DNA from: Hymenobacter sp. HSC-4F20
GTDB lineage: Bacteria; Bacteroidota; Bacteroidia; Cytophagales; Hymenobacteraceae
Assembly (NCBI RefSeq): GCF_019599275.1
Contig: NZ_JAHZTD010000001.1
Span: 682,001-746,000 of the forward strand
Direction: 5' to 3'
Length of the DNA: 64,000 nucleotides
The notes under the pieces were generated by a model. The model made no database searches, had not been told where the DNA came from, and was given only the letters and a program-made list of their open reading frames with translations. The position numbers were made by a program, and so were the translations under genes. Each line of letters opens with the position of its first letter. The stretch's first letter is position 1. Positions 8,024-16,269 of the stretch are shown here, piece by piece.

Positions 8024-8863
8024 TTATCGGGTGGGGGCCAGCGGTGCCACCGCGGGGGCCAGGGCTGCTACGGCCTGCGCCAGGAAGCGGGGAAGGATGG
8101 CGGCTTCGGTGCGGGCAATGGCCTCGGGGTCTTCCAGCAGGCGCACCATGTCGTGGTACTTGGCCTCGCCGTGAGCCTCGATTACCTGCTGGCGCTTTTC
8201 TTCGGTACGGAAGTGGCGCAGCATGCCTTCCCGGTCGGCCTCGGGGTGAAATTGGGTGCCGAATATTTCCTCCGTGAAGCGTAGGGCCATGAGGGCGCGC
8301 TCCAGGGGCACGTGGGGCCGGTCCTTCTCCAGCACCAGCACCTCCACGCCCAACTCGGCGAGGCGCTCCGCATTTGGCTGGGTCAGCTGATAATCCCGCG
8401 AGTCTACGGCATAAAATGGGTCGGGCAGGGTGCGCAGCAGCGGATCAGTTTGACCGGCGTCGGTCATGTGCATCGGAAAAATACCAAACGACGTGGATTT
8501 GCGCTTGCTCAGGGTGCCGATGCCCAGGTGGCGGCTCACGAGCTGAAAGGAGTGGCAGATAAGAAACACGTACTTCTTGCGCTCCTGAGTCCGGTTCCAA
8601 GCCAGCAGCGCATCCATCAGCGCAAAGTAGGGCTGCTCCCAGGGCTCGGTGCTGGGTAGCGGACTGCCGGGGCCGCCGCTGGAAATATAGATGTCGTAGT
8701 CGAGGCCCGGCAGCTCACCGTTGGCGCGCACGTTAAATACCTGGTAGGTAAGGGGAACCGGGCTGGCTTGTTGGGCTTGGTGTACGAGCTGGCGGATGCA
8801 GCGCATTCCCTCATTAGGGAAGTTGTCGTACATATCCAGAATGGCAATTTGCAAAGGCTTCAT
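8024..8863 (-). CDS. Class I glutamine amidotransferase
   Basis: A 279-residue stand-alone class I (triad) glutamine amidotransferase. It would hydrolyse glutamine and pass ammonia to a partner enzyme. Visible residues are the nucleophile Cys103 in FLICHSFQL and the His-x-Glu in GTQFHPEAD (His206, Glu208). The N-terminal IAILDMYDN and SSGGPGSP (oxyanion strand) fit the fold. The start MKPLQIAIL at 8863 fits better than the ATG at 8893, which adds ten polar residues. The classical GxCxGxQ around the cysteine is altered to ICHSFQ, so the enzyme may instead be an amidase or gamma-glutamyl hydrolase of the same fold. It sits between a GCS2-type ligase and an ATP-grasp-like gene, which points to a shared amide-forming or amide-cleaving pathway. 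Confidence 0.85.
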   Translation of the reverse strand: MKPLQIAILDMYDNFPNEGMRCIRQLVHQAQQASPVPLTYQVFNVRANGELPGLDYDIYISSGGPGSPLPSTEPWEQPYFALMDALLAWNRTQERKKYVFLICHSFQLVSRHLGIGTLSKRKSTSFGIFPMHMTDAGQTDPLLRTLPDPFYAVDSRDYQLTQPNAERLAELGVEVLVLEKDRPHVPLERALMALRFTEEIFGTQFHPEADREGMLRHFRTEEKRQQVIEAHGEAKYHDMVRLLEDPEAIARTEAAILPRFLAQAVAALAPAVAPLAPTR

Positions 8864-8997
8864 GGCAATAGACCACCCCCGGGGAGCGGGCATAATTCAA
8901 GCAAAACCCGCCCCACTTAGCACCGGGTGCTGAGCAGCAGAGCAGGCGAAAAACAAATACGCCCCGGCGCTACGGCCGGAGCGTACCTGCAAAAATA

Positions 8998-10098
8998 CTA
9001 AAACAGCCCGTATGAAGTTTCGTTCACGATGAAATCGACTACCTGCCGGAGGTCGTTGGTTTCCCGGAACACGCGCAGCTGCCGGTCGGCGCCGGTGCCC
9101 ATGTCCATCATCTGCTGAATGTATTCCACTTCTTTGCGGCTGCCCAGCTCATCCAGCACGTCATCCACGAATTCCAGCAGCTCGGCAATCAGCTCCCGGG
9201 TGGGCACCTCGGCTTCCTTACCGAAGTCGATGAGCTTGCCATCGAGGCCGTAGCGGGCGGCGCGCCACTTGTTTTCGTTGATGAGCGCCCGGCGGTAGAG
9301 GCGGAAGTTGAGGTTCTGCGACTTGAGCTTGTAGATTTTGGCTACCACTGCCTGCATTACGGCCGCCAGGGCCACGGTTTCGTCCACGCGCAGGGGCATG
9401 TCGCAGATACGGTACTCAATGGTGTCGAAGAAGGGGTGCAGGCGCAGGTCCCACCAAATCTTCTTGCCGTTATCAATGCAGCCGGTTTTCACCAGCAGGG
9501 CAATGTACTCGTCGTACTCACTGGCGCTGGTGAAATAATCCGGAATGCCCGTGCGCGGGAACCGCTCGAACACTTTAGTTCTGAAGGATTTATATCCGGT
9601 TTCGCGCCCCTCCCAGAAGGGCGAGTTGGTACTCAGAGCAAAGATGTGAGGCAGAAAATAGCGCAGCGTGTTCATCACGTATACGCCCAGCTCCCGGTTT
9701 TCGAGCCCAATGTGCACGTGCATGCCGAACACGAGGTTGGAGCGGGCCGCCTCCTGCAGCTCTTCCACAATCTTGTCGTAGCGCGCATCGGGGGTAATGG
9801 GCTGGTCCTGCCAGCGCGAAAAGGGGTGAGTGCCGGCCGCCGCAATTTGCAACCCGGCCTTCGCAGCCAGGTCAATGACCATGCGGCGCAGGTAGGTTAC
9901 CTGGTCGCGCGCTTCCTGGATGTTGCGGCAGATAATGGTGCCGACTTCCACCACCGACTGGTGCATTTCCGCCTTCACCTGCTCCTGTAACACTACCTTA
10001 CCACCCTCCACAATCTCCGACATGTGGGAGCGAAGGTCCCGGGTTTCCGGGTCAATGGTCTGAAACTCCTCTTCTATTCCAATCGTGAATTCGGGCAT
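8998..10098 (-). CDS. Carboxylate-amine ligase, GCS2/YbdK family
   Basis: A 366-residue member of the GCS2 family of glutamine-synthetase-fold COOH-NH2 ligases, close in length to E. coli YbdK, which has weak glutamate-cysteine ligase activity. The signature metal-binding N-terminus TIGIEEEFQTID is at residues 4-15. Further landmarks are EVGT (about 54), GTHPFS (about 89), VFGMHVHIGLE (about 124), STNSPFWEGRETGYKSFR (about 150) and LRLHPFFDTIEYRICD (about 220). The reaction is ATP-dependent ligation of an amine to a carboxylate. The substrate cannot be told from sequence, and glutathione-type synthesis is only one option. It is co-directional with an ATP-grasp ligase upstream and an amidotransferase downstream, each 125-135 bases apart. 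An alternative start at 10152 adds 18 hydrophobic residues and is less likely. Confidence 0.92.
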   Translation of the reverse strand: MPEFTIGIEEEFQTIDPETRDLRSHMSEIVEGGKVVLQEQVKAEMHQSVVEVGTIICRNIQEARDQVTYLRRMVIDLAAKAGLQIAAAGTHPFSRWQDQPITPDARYDKIVEELQEAARSNLVFGMHVHIGLENRELGVYVMNTLRYFLPHIFALSTNSPFWEGRETGYKSFRTKVFERFPRTGIPDYFTSASEYDEYIALLVKTGCIDNGKKIWWDLRLHPFFDTIEYRICDMPLRVDETVALAAVMQAVVAKIYKLKSQNLNFRLYRRALINENKWRAARYGLDGKLIDFGKEAEVPTRELIAELLEFVDDVLDELGSRKEVEYIQQMMDMGTGADRQLRVFRETNDLRQVVDFIVNETSYGLF

Positions 10099-10224
10099 GG
10101 TCGGGAGGAAATAAACGTACGGAAATTGTTCTGCCGGGGGAAGGGCAAGCACCGGAGCGTAGCGGGGTGCTGATGCCCTCCGGTTCTTGCCCTTCGCGTA
10201 GGAAGGTACACCAATAAAGTGGAG

Positions 10225-11271
10225 CTATTCAGCCGTTTTTTGCGTCCTGGACTTCGGCGCTACCACCGCCCCGTCCGTCTGTTTAGGCGCGGCGGCTTTC
10301 TTCGGGGCGGGCGCCGCGCCACTGGCCGCCGATTGGCGCACGAACGTGCCCCAGGTCAGGTTGTCGGCGCCGGGCTTCTGGGCTTTGGCCCGGCTGATGG
10401 CCAGGTTGGCGGCGGCTTCCACTACCCACTCGAAGTTCTGCTGGCCCACGGAATGCACGTCGGCGTCGGGGGCGGGGTTGCCAAAGTCAATGGCCAGCGG
10501 AATCCCGTCGCGCACGGCAAACTCCACGGTGTTGAAGTCGTAGCCCAGTCCCTGGTTGAGCTTGAGCACGTAGTCTTTCATGGTGGCCAGCAGCTTTTTA
10601 CTGGCTGCACCGGTGGTTTTCATCTCGGTGGCGTAGCGCAGGTGGGGCTCGTTGCGGGGCTCGTAGGGCATAATAAGCACTTCCTTGCCCCCGATGCAGT
10701 AGCAGCGGAAGTAGTCGGTGAAGTCCACCGCCTCCTGGAGCAGCATCACCAGCTGGCCCGTTTCATCGTAGGCGCGGAAAAACTCCTCGGCGTTGTCGAG
10801 CTTGTATACGTTTTTCCAGCCCCCGCCCGAATGCGGCTTCATAAAGGCCGGAAAGCCGATTCGCTCGAAGGCCGCTTCCCAGTTGGTCCACTCCAGGTTG
10901 CGGAACGAGTTGTGGTTCGTGTCGTGAGGGCGCTCCTTGGAGGGGAGCAGCAGGGTGCGGGGCACGGGCACGCCTAACTGCACGGCCAGGGCGTTGTTGA
11001 AGAATTTCTCGTCGGCCGACCACCAAAAAGGGTTGTTAATCACGGCCGTGCCGGTGAGGGCGGCGTTCTTGAGGTAGGCCCGGTAGAAGGGCACGTCCTG
11101 CGAAATCCGGTCGATGATGACGGCGTAGTCGGTGGGCACGGCCTGCTCTACCTGCTCAATGCGCACGAACTCGGCGGCAATGCTGGTGCCGCTCGTTTTC
11201 TGGTTAACGCGGTCCACGAAGGCCTGGGGGAAGGTGTTTTCCTGACCGAAGAGAATGCCAATCTTTTTCAT
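10225..11271 (-). CDS. ATP-grasp domain ligase
   Basis: A 348-residue ATP-grasp protein, of the type that couples ATP hydrolysis to peptide or amide bond formation through an acyl-phosphate. Elements seen are an N-terminal Rossmann-like segment (MKKIGILFGQENTFP), YAVIIDRISQDVPFY, the glycine-rich loop region AFMKPHSGGGWKNVYK (about residues 147-162), the adenine-binding hinge VMLLQEAVDF and the metal-site strand NTVEFAVRDGIPLAIDFGNPAPD (Glu and Asp/Asn ligands, about 240-260). It resembles RimK and D-Ala-D-Ala ligase-like enzymes, but substrate is not predictable. The last 35 residues form an alanine, proline and lysine-rich tail that looks disordered. It lies between the esterase and GCS2-ligase genes in the leftward cluster. 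Confidence 0.88.
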   Translation of the reverse strand: MKKIGILFGQENTFPQAFVDRVNQKTSGTSIAAEFVRIEQVEQAVPTDYAVIIDRISQDVPFYRAYLKNAALTGTAVINNPFWWSADEKFFNNALAVQLGVPVPRTLLLPSKERPHDTNHNSFRNLEWTNWEAAFERIGFPAFMKPHSGGGWKNVYKLDNAEEFFRAYDETGQLVMLLQEAVDFTDYFRCYCIGGKEVLIMPYEPRNEPHLRYATEMKTTGAASKKLLATMKDYVLKLNQGLGYDFNTVEFAVRDGIPLAIDFGNPAPDADVHSVGQQNFEWVVEAAANLAISRAKAQKPGADNLTWGTFVRQSAASGAAPAPKKAAAPKQTDGAVVAPKSRTQKTAE

Positions 11272-11385
11272 AAGCAGGGCCCCGGCTGCGGCGGCCGGGG
11301 AAAGTTTAAGTGGAAGGAGAGTACAGGTTGGGGGAGTAGGAAGGGGTAGGGCGGTTGAAGGGGGTAGCCCAGGGCATGGAAAGGG

Positions 11386-12087
11386 CTAGACAAACGACAA
11401 GTAGTGCGGAAACATGGCCCGCCACACGGGCCAGTCGTGGGTGCCGGGGCGCACGTCGAGCCAATGCCGGATGCCTTTGCGGTGCAGGATGTCCGACATC
11501 TGGAAGTTGGAGCCCTTGCAGAAATCGTCTTCGGCCGTGCCCAGCACAATGTTCATCTGGTAGAAGTGCTCGTTCTGGGCATCAGGCATATAATCGGGCG
11601 GGTTGTTGAAATAGAAATTCTCATCGTAGTGCCCGTCCATGAACTGGCGCATATCGAAGGCCGCGCCCATGGAGAAAAGATAGCCTACCTGCTCGGGGTG
11701 GCGGAAGGCGAAGTTGAGGGCGTGGTAGCCGCCAAAGCTACATCCGGCCACTGCTACTTTCTCCACGTGGCACTCGCCCTGCAGCAGGGGCACCAACTCG
11801 TGGCTGATCATGTGGTCGTAGCGGATATGGTTTTGTACCCGCTGGGCCGGGGGCAGGTGCTTGGCGTACCACGTGTGCGCGTCCACGCCATCCACGCAGT
11901 AAAGCTTGATTTTCTGGTTTTCCACAAACCACTGCGCGGCTTCCACTAGCTTAAAGTCTTTGGCTTCGTAGTAGCGGCCCCGGGAGGTAGGGAAGATGAT
12001 GACGGGGTAGCCCACCTCGCCAAAGACCAGCATTTCCACGTCGTGGCCGAGGGTGGGAGAGTAAAAAGGGCGGTAGGCTTCCTGCAA
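11386..12087 (-). CDS. Esterase D/PF00756-type alpha/beta hydrolase
   Basis: A 233-residue alpha/beta hydrolase of the putative-esterase family (Fes, IroE, esterase D, antigen 85 fold). The nucleophile elbow is VAGCSFGGYHALN (Ser about residue 117), preceded by the family's HELVPLLQ helix. The acid and histidine are likely in VLGTAEDDFC and PGTHDWPVW. No signal peptide is present, so it probably acts in the cytoplasm on an ester or amide. It is the first gene of the leftward amidoligase cluster, 114 bases ahead of the ATP-grasp gene, and it diverges from a second esterase gene with about 144 bp between the starts. In this setting it may release or trim a product of the ligases. That is inference. 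Confidence 0.9.
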   Translation of the reverse strand: MQEAYRPFYSPTLGHDVEMLVFGEVGYPVIIFPTSRGRYYEAKDFKLVEAAQWFVENQKIKLYCVDGVDAHTWYAKHLPPAQRVQNHIRYDHMISHELVPLLQGECHVEKVAVAGCSFGGYHALNFAFRHPEQVGYLFSMGAAFDMRQFMDGHYDENFYFNNPPDYMPDAQNEHFYQMNIVLGTAEDDFCKGSNFQMSDILHRKGIRHWLDVRPGTHDWPVWRAMFPHYLSFV

Positions 12088-12231
12088 AACAGAGAGGGGT
12101 ATGCGGTGAATAATGGCAATAAGATGAGAATAAGTTGAAACTTATGAAACTCTGTACGTAAGCTGAGCCGCACGTGGCCAAGCCGAAAGGCAGTACCTTG
12201 TCGGCTCGTTGTGTTTTCTTGCCCCCGGACG

Positions 12232-13743
12232 ATGCCCCGTTCTGCTTCCCCTGTAACGCGCCCCATGGTTCCCACCGTCCGGCGCGACGATTCATTGACT
12301 TCCCTGCACCTGCAGCGCCCCGTACGGCTGGAGGTAGTACTGCCCCCTGGCTATGACGCCGCGGCTTCCGCGCCCTACCCGGTGCTCTGCCTTAATGATG
12401 GCCAGGACCTGTGGCGGCTGCGCCTGCCGGCCACCCTGCGCGAGCTATACCGCCGCGGTGAGCTGCGGCCGTTCGTGCTCGTGGCCGTGCACGCCCACGA
12501 GCGAATTCAGGAATATGGCACCGCCAGCCAGCCCGACTATATGGGCCGCGGCAGCCGGGCCGGACACTACGCCTACTTCATTCGCGAGGAATTGCTGCCT
12601 CACGTCCAACAGCACTACCACGTCAGCGCCGACCCCGAGCAGGTGGTGTGGGCAGGCTGCTCGCTGGGCGGCCTCGCGGCGTTTGATTTTGTATGGCACA
12701 ACCCTGGGGTGGCCCGGCGGGCGGGGGCATTTTCTCCCTCCTTCTGGTGGCGGCGCCGGGCCCTCGACGACGGCTACACCGATGCCGACCGGATTATGCA
12801 TGGCCTGGTCCGGGCCACTCAGCCCCACCCCCAGCACCAGTTCTGGCTCCAAACCGGTACCCTCGACGAAACCAACGACCGAAACCAGAACGGCATCATC
12901 GACTCCATTGAAGACACCCTCGACCTGATGGCCCTGCTCGCGCGGCAAGGATTGCCCGAAGCAGCGGTGCGCTACGCTGAGGTAGTAGGGGGCCGCCATA
13001 ACCAGCTGACCTGGGCGCGGCTGCTACCGGATTTCCTGCGCTGGGCCTTCGGCGCGGCTGGTACTGCCCTGGGGCCGCCGCCGAATGAACTGCCCGCAAC
13101 AAGCCCGGCGGGGTCATGGTCCAGCCGGTTGCGGCGGGCCGGACGCCGCAAGCTGTTACCTTCGCAAGCTGCGGCACCTGCTACATCTCCTGCCCCGCCT
13201 AGTGCTATGAACCACCTGACCACGCGCCCCGGCGCCGCCGAGTACGCGCCCTACTACGATACCTACATTCGCCTTATCCCGGAAGGCCACAATCCTCTGC
13301 AGCAGCTACAAGAACAGCCCACGGTTCTGAAGCAACTGCTCCAGGGGCTGACCGACGAGCAGGCCCGACTGCGCTACGCCCCCGGCAAGTGGAGCATCAA
13401 GGAAAGCCTGGTGCACGTGCTCGATACGGAGCGCATTTTTGCCTACCGCGCCCTGCGCATCGCCCGTGGCGACACCACGCCGTTGCCCGGATTCGAGCAA
13501 AATGATTACGTGCCCGCCTCCGGCGCCGACGAGCGAAGCCTAGCCGACATTTTACGCGAGTACGATGCGGTGCGCGCCGCTACCTTAAGCTTCTTCAGCT
13601 CACTGCGCCCCGAGGACTATGAGCGAACCGGCACGGCCAGTACTTTCCCCGTGAGCGTGCGGGCCCTGGCCTACATGGTGCCCGGCCACGAAGCGCACCA
13701 TCTGCGCCTGCTCACGGAGCGCTACCTCCCGCTGCTGGAGTAG
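12232..13743 (+). CDS. Esterase joined in frame to a DinB-family protein
   Basis: One uninterrupted frame encodes two domains. Residues about 15-285 are a PF00756-type esterase (LEVVLPPGYD, nucleophile VWAGCSLGGLAAF, acid in TGTLDETNDRNQNG, His in GGRHNQLTW). A proline-, serine- and arginine-rich linker follows. The last 179 residues, from MNHLTTRPGAAEY at 13207, are a DinB/YfiT-like four-helix protein (KWSIKESLVHVLDTE, GHEAHHLRLL), the fold of bacillithiol and mycothiol S-transferases with a three-histidine metal site (VHVLD, GHEAHH). A promoter-like TACCTTCG at 13157-13164 lies inside the linker, so the DinB part may also be made alone from ATG 13207. A true fusion, a lost stop codon and two separate genes are all possible. 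Start 12232 is used; GTG 12211 and ATG 12265 are alternatives. Confidence 0.75.
   Translation: MPRSASPVTRPMVPTVRRDDSLTSLHLQRPVRLEVVLPPGYDAAASAPYPVLCLNDGQDLWRLRLPATLRELYRRGELRPFVLVAVHAHERIQEYGTASQPDYMGRGSRAGHYAYFIREELLPHVQQHYHVSADPEQVVWAGCSLGGLAAFDFVWHNPGVARRAGAFSPSFWWRRRALDDGYTDADRIMHGLVRATQPHPQHQFWLQTGTLDETNDRNQNGIIDSIEDTLDLMALLARQGLPEAAVRYAEVVGGRHNQLTWARLLPDFLRWAFGAAGTALGPPPNELPATSPAGSWSSRLRRAGRRKLLPSQAAAPATSPAPPSAMNHLTTRPGAAEYAPYYDTYIRLIPEGHNPLQQLQEQPTVLKQLLQGLTDEQARLRYAPGKWSIKESLVHVLDTERIFAYRALRIARGDTTPLPGFEQNDYVPASGADERSLADILREYDAVRAATLSFFSSLRPEDYERTGTASTFPVSVRALAYMVPGHEAHHLRLLTERYLPLLE
13157..13164 (+). promoter_or_regulatory. Possible internal promoter for the DinB domain
   Basis: TACCTTCG matches the Bacteroidota -7 element (TAnnTTTG) at seven of eight positions, with the fixed TA and final G present. 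It is 43 bases before the ATG at 13207 that would start a stand-alone DinB protein. No good TTG is found 19-21 bp upstream, so support is partial. Confidence 0.35.
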
Positions 13744-13827
13744 TACGTACTTTCAGCCGGCTACAACACCCACTCAGTTTGGCTCGTTAGAGTAGTTAAA
13801 TACTTCCTCTTAAAAATCCCTACCATC

Positions 13828-13944
13828 ATGGCTAAAGCCCAGGAACCCCGCAAAGAAAAAAAGAAAGAGCCGGCTAAAACCACCAAGGAAAAAAAGGCCG
13901 CCAAGGAAGAGAAAAAAGCTCTGAAAGCGCGTCAGCAAGAGTAG
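13828..13944 (+). CDS. 38-residue Lys/Glu-rich small protein
   Basis: A small open frame, ATG at 13828 to TAG at 13944, encoding 38 residues of which about 15 are lysine and eight glutamate (it starts MAKAQEPRKEKKKEPAK). It has no hydrophobic segment and is probably a charged, disordered or single-helix protein, perhaps nucleic-acid- or ribosome-associated. That last point is a guess from charge alone. It is supported as a gene by its clean start, its length between a plausible leader and an immediate strong terminator only 6 bases after the stop, and its strong amino-acid bias. No named family is recognised. Confidence 0.6.
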   Translation: MAKAQEPRKEKKKEPAKTTKEKKAAKEEKKALKARQQE

Positions 13945-13950
13945 TGCCAC

Positions 13951-13986
13951 ACAGCCTGAGTAGTTTACTGCTCAGGCTGTTTTTTT
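13951..13986 (+). terminator. Intrinsic terminator after the 38-residue gene
   Basis: A perfect 10-bp stem (13951-13960 with 13971-13980), a 10-base loop and a run of seven T from 13980. It is a classic rho-independent terminator for the small gene that ends at 13944. Confidence 0.9.
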
Positions 13987-14198
13987 AATTTATTTTATAT
14001 CTATAGATAAATAGAGCGCCTGCTAACAAAGCGGAATTAACTATGCACTTCCTACTTAGCACGGAATACGTGCGGGATGAAATATGGCGGGCGTCTGACG
14101 GTATTGCTGCTAGCCAAGGCAATTTAAAACCCGTCAAGTTATTCGTGTTCTACGAGCGGTACCCCATGCGCATATAGGGGAACGGATTTTGTAAATTT

Positions 14199-14444
14199 TT
14201 GCTCTGCAAGCCGCCCGAGAACCAGATTCCTGGCTCAGGAAGTGGCCGGCAAAATACCAGAGGAAATACCCCAATACTAAATACGTGCCTCCTATCATTA
14301 CTCAAAAGATATTTGGCTGCCTGGGATGAGAATATTGCGCAGTTTCCGTTTCGGCTAGCGCCTACTTATGGTCAGGAAATACTGGCTGACACGTTGCAAA
14401 GAATTGCGGAAAAGGATTTACCGGAGGAAGAAAAAAGAAACTAA
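14199..14444 (+). CDS. Short hypothetical ORF, possibly a gene remnant
   Basis: An 81-codon frame with a TTG start. The last 50 residues (from LLSLLKRYLAAWDEN to the charged end PEEEKRN) look like real coding helix, while the first 25 look like non-coding sequence. Just upstream a separate 44-codon frame (ATG 14043 to TAG 14177, starting MHFLLSTEYVRDE) also looks coding-like. Together the two may be the broken pieces of one small gene. There is no recognised family and no clear promoter. The rest of 13987-14198 is AT-rich with no other feature. Confidence 0.3.
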   Translation: MLCKPPENQIPGSGSGRQNTRGNTPILNTCLLSLLKRYLAAWDENIAQFPFRLAPTYGQEILADTLQRIAEKDLPEEEKRN

Positions 14445-14500
14445 AAGCTATGCGGTGGTGGGTGGAAAGGTGCCAGAATAAATAGGCCAGCGCATTATTT

Positions 14501-15127
14501 CTACAGGGTATAATACACTTCTTTCTGCTTGTCGTGGTGCTTGATGTAGCCGTGCAGGGTTAATTTAATTAAGGTGCGGTAGGCCCGGCGCTGCCCGATG
14601 TTGAGCAGCTTCATGTACTGGGCCAGCGTGATGCGCGGATTTTTCTGCAGGTAGTCCAGTACGGCTAGTTCTTCTCTGTTCAGCGGGATGCGTTCAAACC
14701 GGGGGCTTTGGTCGGCTTGCCCCAGCGCTTTTTCCGTGAGCTGGCTGGTTTGCACGCTTTCGTCGCGCACGCGCACGTAGGCACGCCAGTCGCCCTCGGC
14801 TACCTGCGCCCGGTGGGGTTTGCGGGAGCTTTCGGCCACCGTTACCACCAGTACCACCCGGTCATCCTCCTCAATCTCCTTGAAACGCAGCTCCAGCGGC
14901 GGATCGATGTAGTGCTCAGCGGCTTCACGCAGCTGGTAGATTTCCTCTTCCGCGTCGCGCACCCCCACAATGCGGCCGTCGTCATCTACGCCCACCAGCA
15001 CCCGGCCGCCGTGGGTGTTGGCCAGAGAAGCCAGCGTGCGGGCAATGCGGGTAGGGTGGGTGGTGCGCTTCTTGAACTCCAGCCGCTCACCCTCCCCTTG
15101 CCGAATCAGTTCCCGTAAGTCAGTCAT
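14501..15127 (-). CDS. AlbA_2/Schlafen-type domain transcriptional regulator
   Basis: A 208-residue protein with an N-terminal AlbA_2 (Schlafen AlbA-like) domain at about residues 8-130. Its hallmarks are GEGERLEFKK, TLASLANTHGGRVLVGVDDDGRIVGV and AYVRVRDESVQ. A C-terminal winged helix follows from about residue 150 (LNREELAVLDYLQKNPRITLAQYMKLLNIGQ, broken here at natural helices). The combination is typical of the putative DNA-binding ATPase/regulator group. Its target is unknown. It is monocistronic, convergent with the small ORFs to its left. Confidence 0.88.
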   Translation of the reverse strand: MTDLRELIRQGEGERLEFKKRTTHPTRIARTLASLANTHGGRVLVGVDDDGRIVGVRDAEEEIYQLREAAEHYIDPPLELRFKEIEEDDRVVLVVTVAESSRKPHRAQVAEGDWRAYVRVRDESVQTSQLTEKALGQADQSPRFERIPLNREELAVLDYLQKNPRITLAQYMKLLNIGQRRAYRTLIKLTLHGYIKHHDKQKEVYYTL

Positions 15128-15218
15128 GTCGTACCGGTCAGTGCCGCCCCGAAGGGAGAGCTAGTATAGTAGCGTAACGCGGAAACTAAAAAAAGGTGGC
15201 TGCAGAACTCGCTGCTGC

Positions 15219-16088
15219 TTATTCAATACCCGTTTCCTCGGCTGAGATGCGCCAGAGGCGGCTGGCCTCAGTCCGGCTTTGGGCGCGCTCCGAAGTACGG
15301 GCCGGGCGGCTGTTGGAAAAGTAGCGCCCGCTTACCCGTGCTACCTCCGGGGACGTAGCCAGGTAGAGGCTGGTTTGCGCGCCCCGTTCGGGCGAAATCA
15401 TCAAGGGCTTGGCTGTCCACCACAACGCCTTCATGACGGGAGAGGTGTCGGGGCGGATCAAGCCGGTATCCACCATGCCCGGGTGCAGGCAGTTGGCCGT
15501 AATGCCGGTCAGATCGAGGCGGTGGGCCAGCTCACTCGTGAACAGAATGTTGGCTAGCTTGGAGTCAGCGTAGGCCGTGAGCCAGCTGTACTTATCGGGC
15601 GAGTTGCGCACGGTTCGGTCGGGCTCAATCTCGCCTACCCAGTGTGCCATTGAGGAAACTGTAACAACCCGGGCCTGGCCCGCGGCATCCAGCAGGGGCA
15701 GGAGCAGGTTGGTCAGGGCGTAGGGGGCCAGGTGGTTGGTAGCCCAGCTTAGCTCGTGTCCCTCCTCGGTGAGGGTAAACCGGCCCGGCATAATACCCGC
15801 ATTGTTTATCAGAATATCCAGCTGGCTTAGCTCGCGTTGCAACTCTTCTGCCAGCGCCCGTACATTCCGCAGCAGCGAGAGGTCGTAGCATTTCAGGTGC
15901 ACCGGAGCCTCCGGACCCACGGCCAGCTGAACGGAAGCCAGTGCTCGGGCTGCCTTGTCGGCGTCGCGGCCCACCAGCAGAACGCGGGCCCCCTGCCGGG
16001 CCAGCTCCCGGGCCGTCACCAGCCCGATGCCGCTGGTAGCGCCCGTGACCAGGGCCGTTTTTCCAGAAAGCGGGAGAGAAGTAATCAT
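15219..16088 (-). CDS. Short-chain dehydrogenase/reductase (retinol-dehydrogenase-like)
   Basis: A 289-residue NAD(P)-dependent oxidoreductase of the classical SDR family. The cofactor-binding TGATSGIG is at residues 16-23, NNAG at about 91-94, and the catalytic serine is in VVTVSSMAH. The catalytic YxxxK tyrosine lies in TAYADSKLAN, with Lys four residues on. The C-terminal region (GRYFSNSRPARTS...RLWRISAEETGI) matches the retinol-dehydrogenase/WW-domain oxidoreductase-like subgroup often annotated in bacteria. The substrate is unknown. Monocistronic. Confidence 0.9.
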   Translation of the reverse strand: MITSLPLSGKTALVTGATSGIGLVTARELARQGARVLLVGRDADKAARALASVQLAVGPEAPVHLKCYDLSLLRNVRALAEELQRELSQLDILINNAGIMPGRFTLTEEGHELSWATNHLAPYALTNLLLPLLDAAGQARVVTVSSMAHWVGEIEPDRTVRNSPDKYSWLTAYADSKLANILFTSELAHRLDLTGITANCLHPGMVDTGLIRPDTSPVMKALWWTAKPLMISPERGAQTSLYLATSPEVARVSGRYFSNSRPARTSERAQSRTEASRLWRISAEETGIE

Positions 16089-16269
16089 ACAGAGAAAAAT
16101 CGAGCCTGGCAGTTAGCCGGTGGTAGTGCGCGCCACTGCCCGTTGAGTGAACGAAGAACGCGCTGCCGGAATGACGTACGGAAAAAGCGCCGGGGGGTAT
16201 GCCACTACTACCGGTTGGTAGCGCTTAAGTGCGCCGGGAGCTCACAAAATTCTGGCCATAGCGCAGCAA

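Noticed and set aside
10225..11271. ATP-grasp protein as cyanophycin synthetase, given the cyanophycinase nearby
   Set aside because: It is far too short (348 residues) and lacks the Mur-ligase-like domain of CphA.
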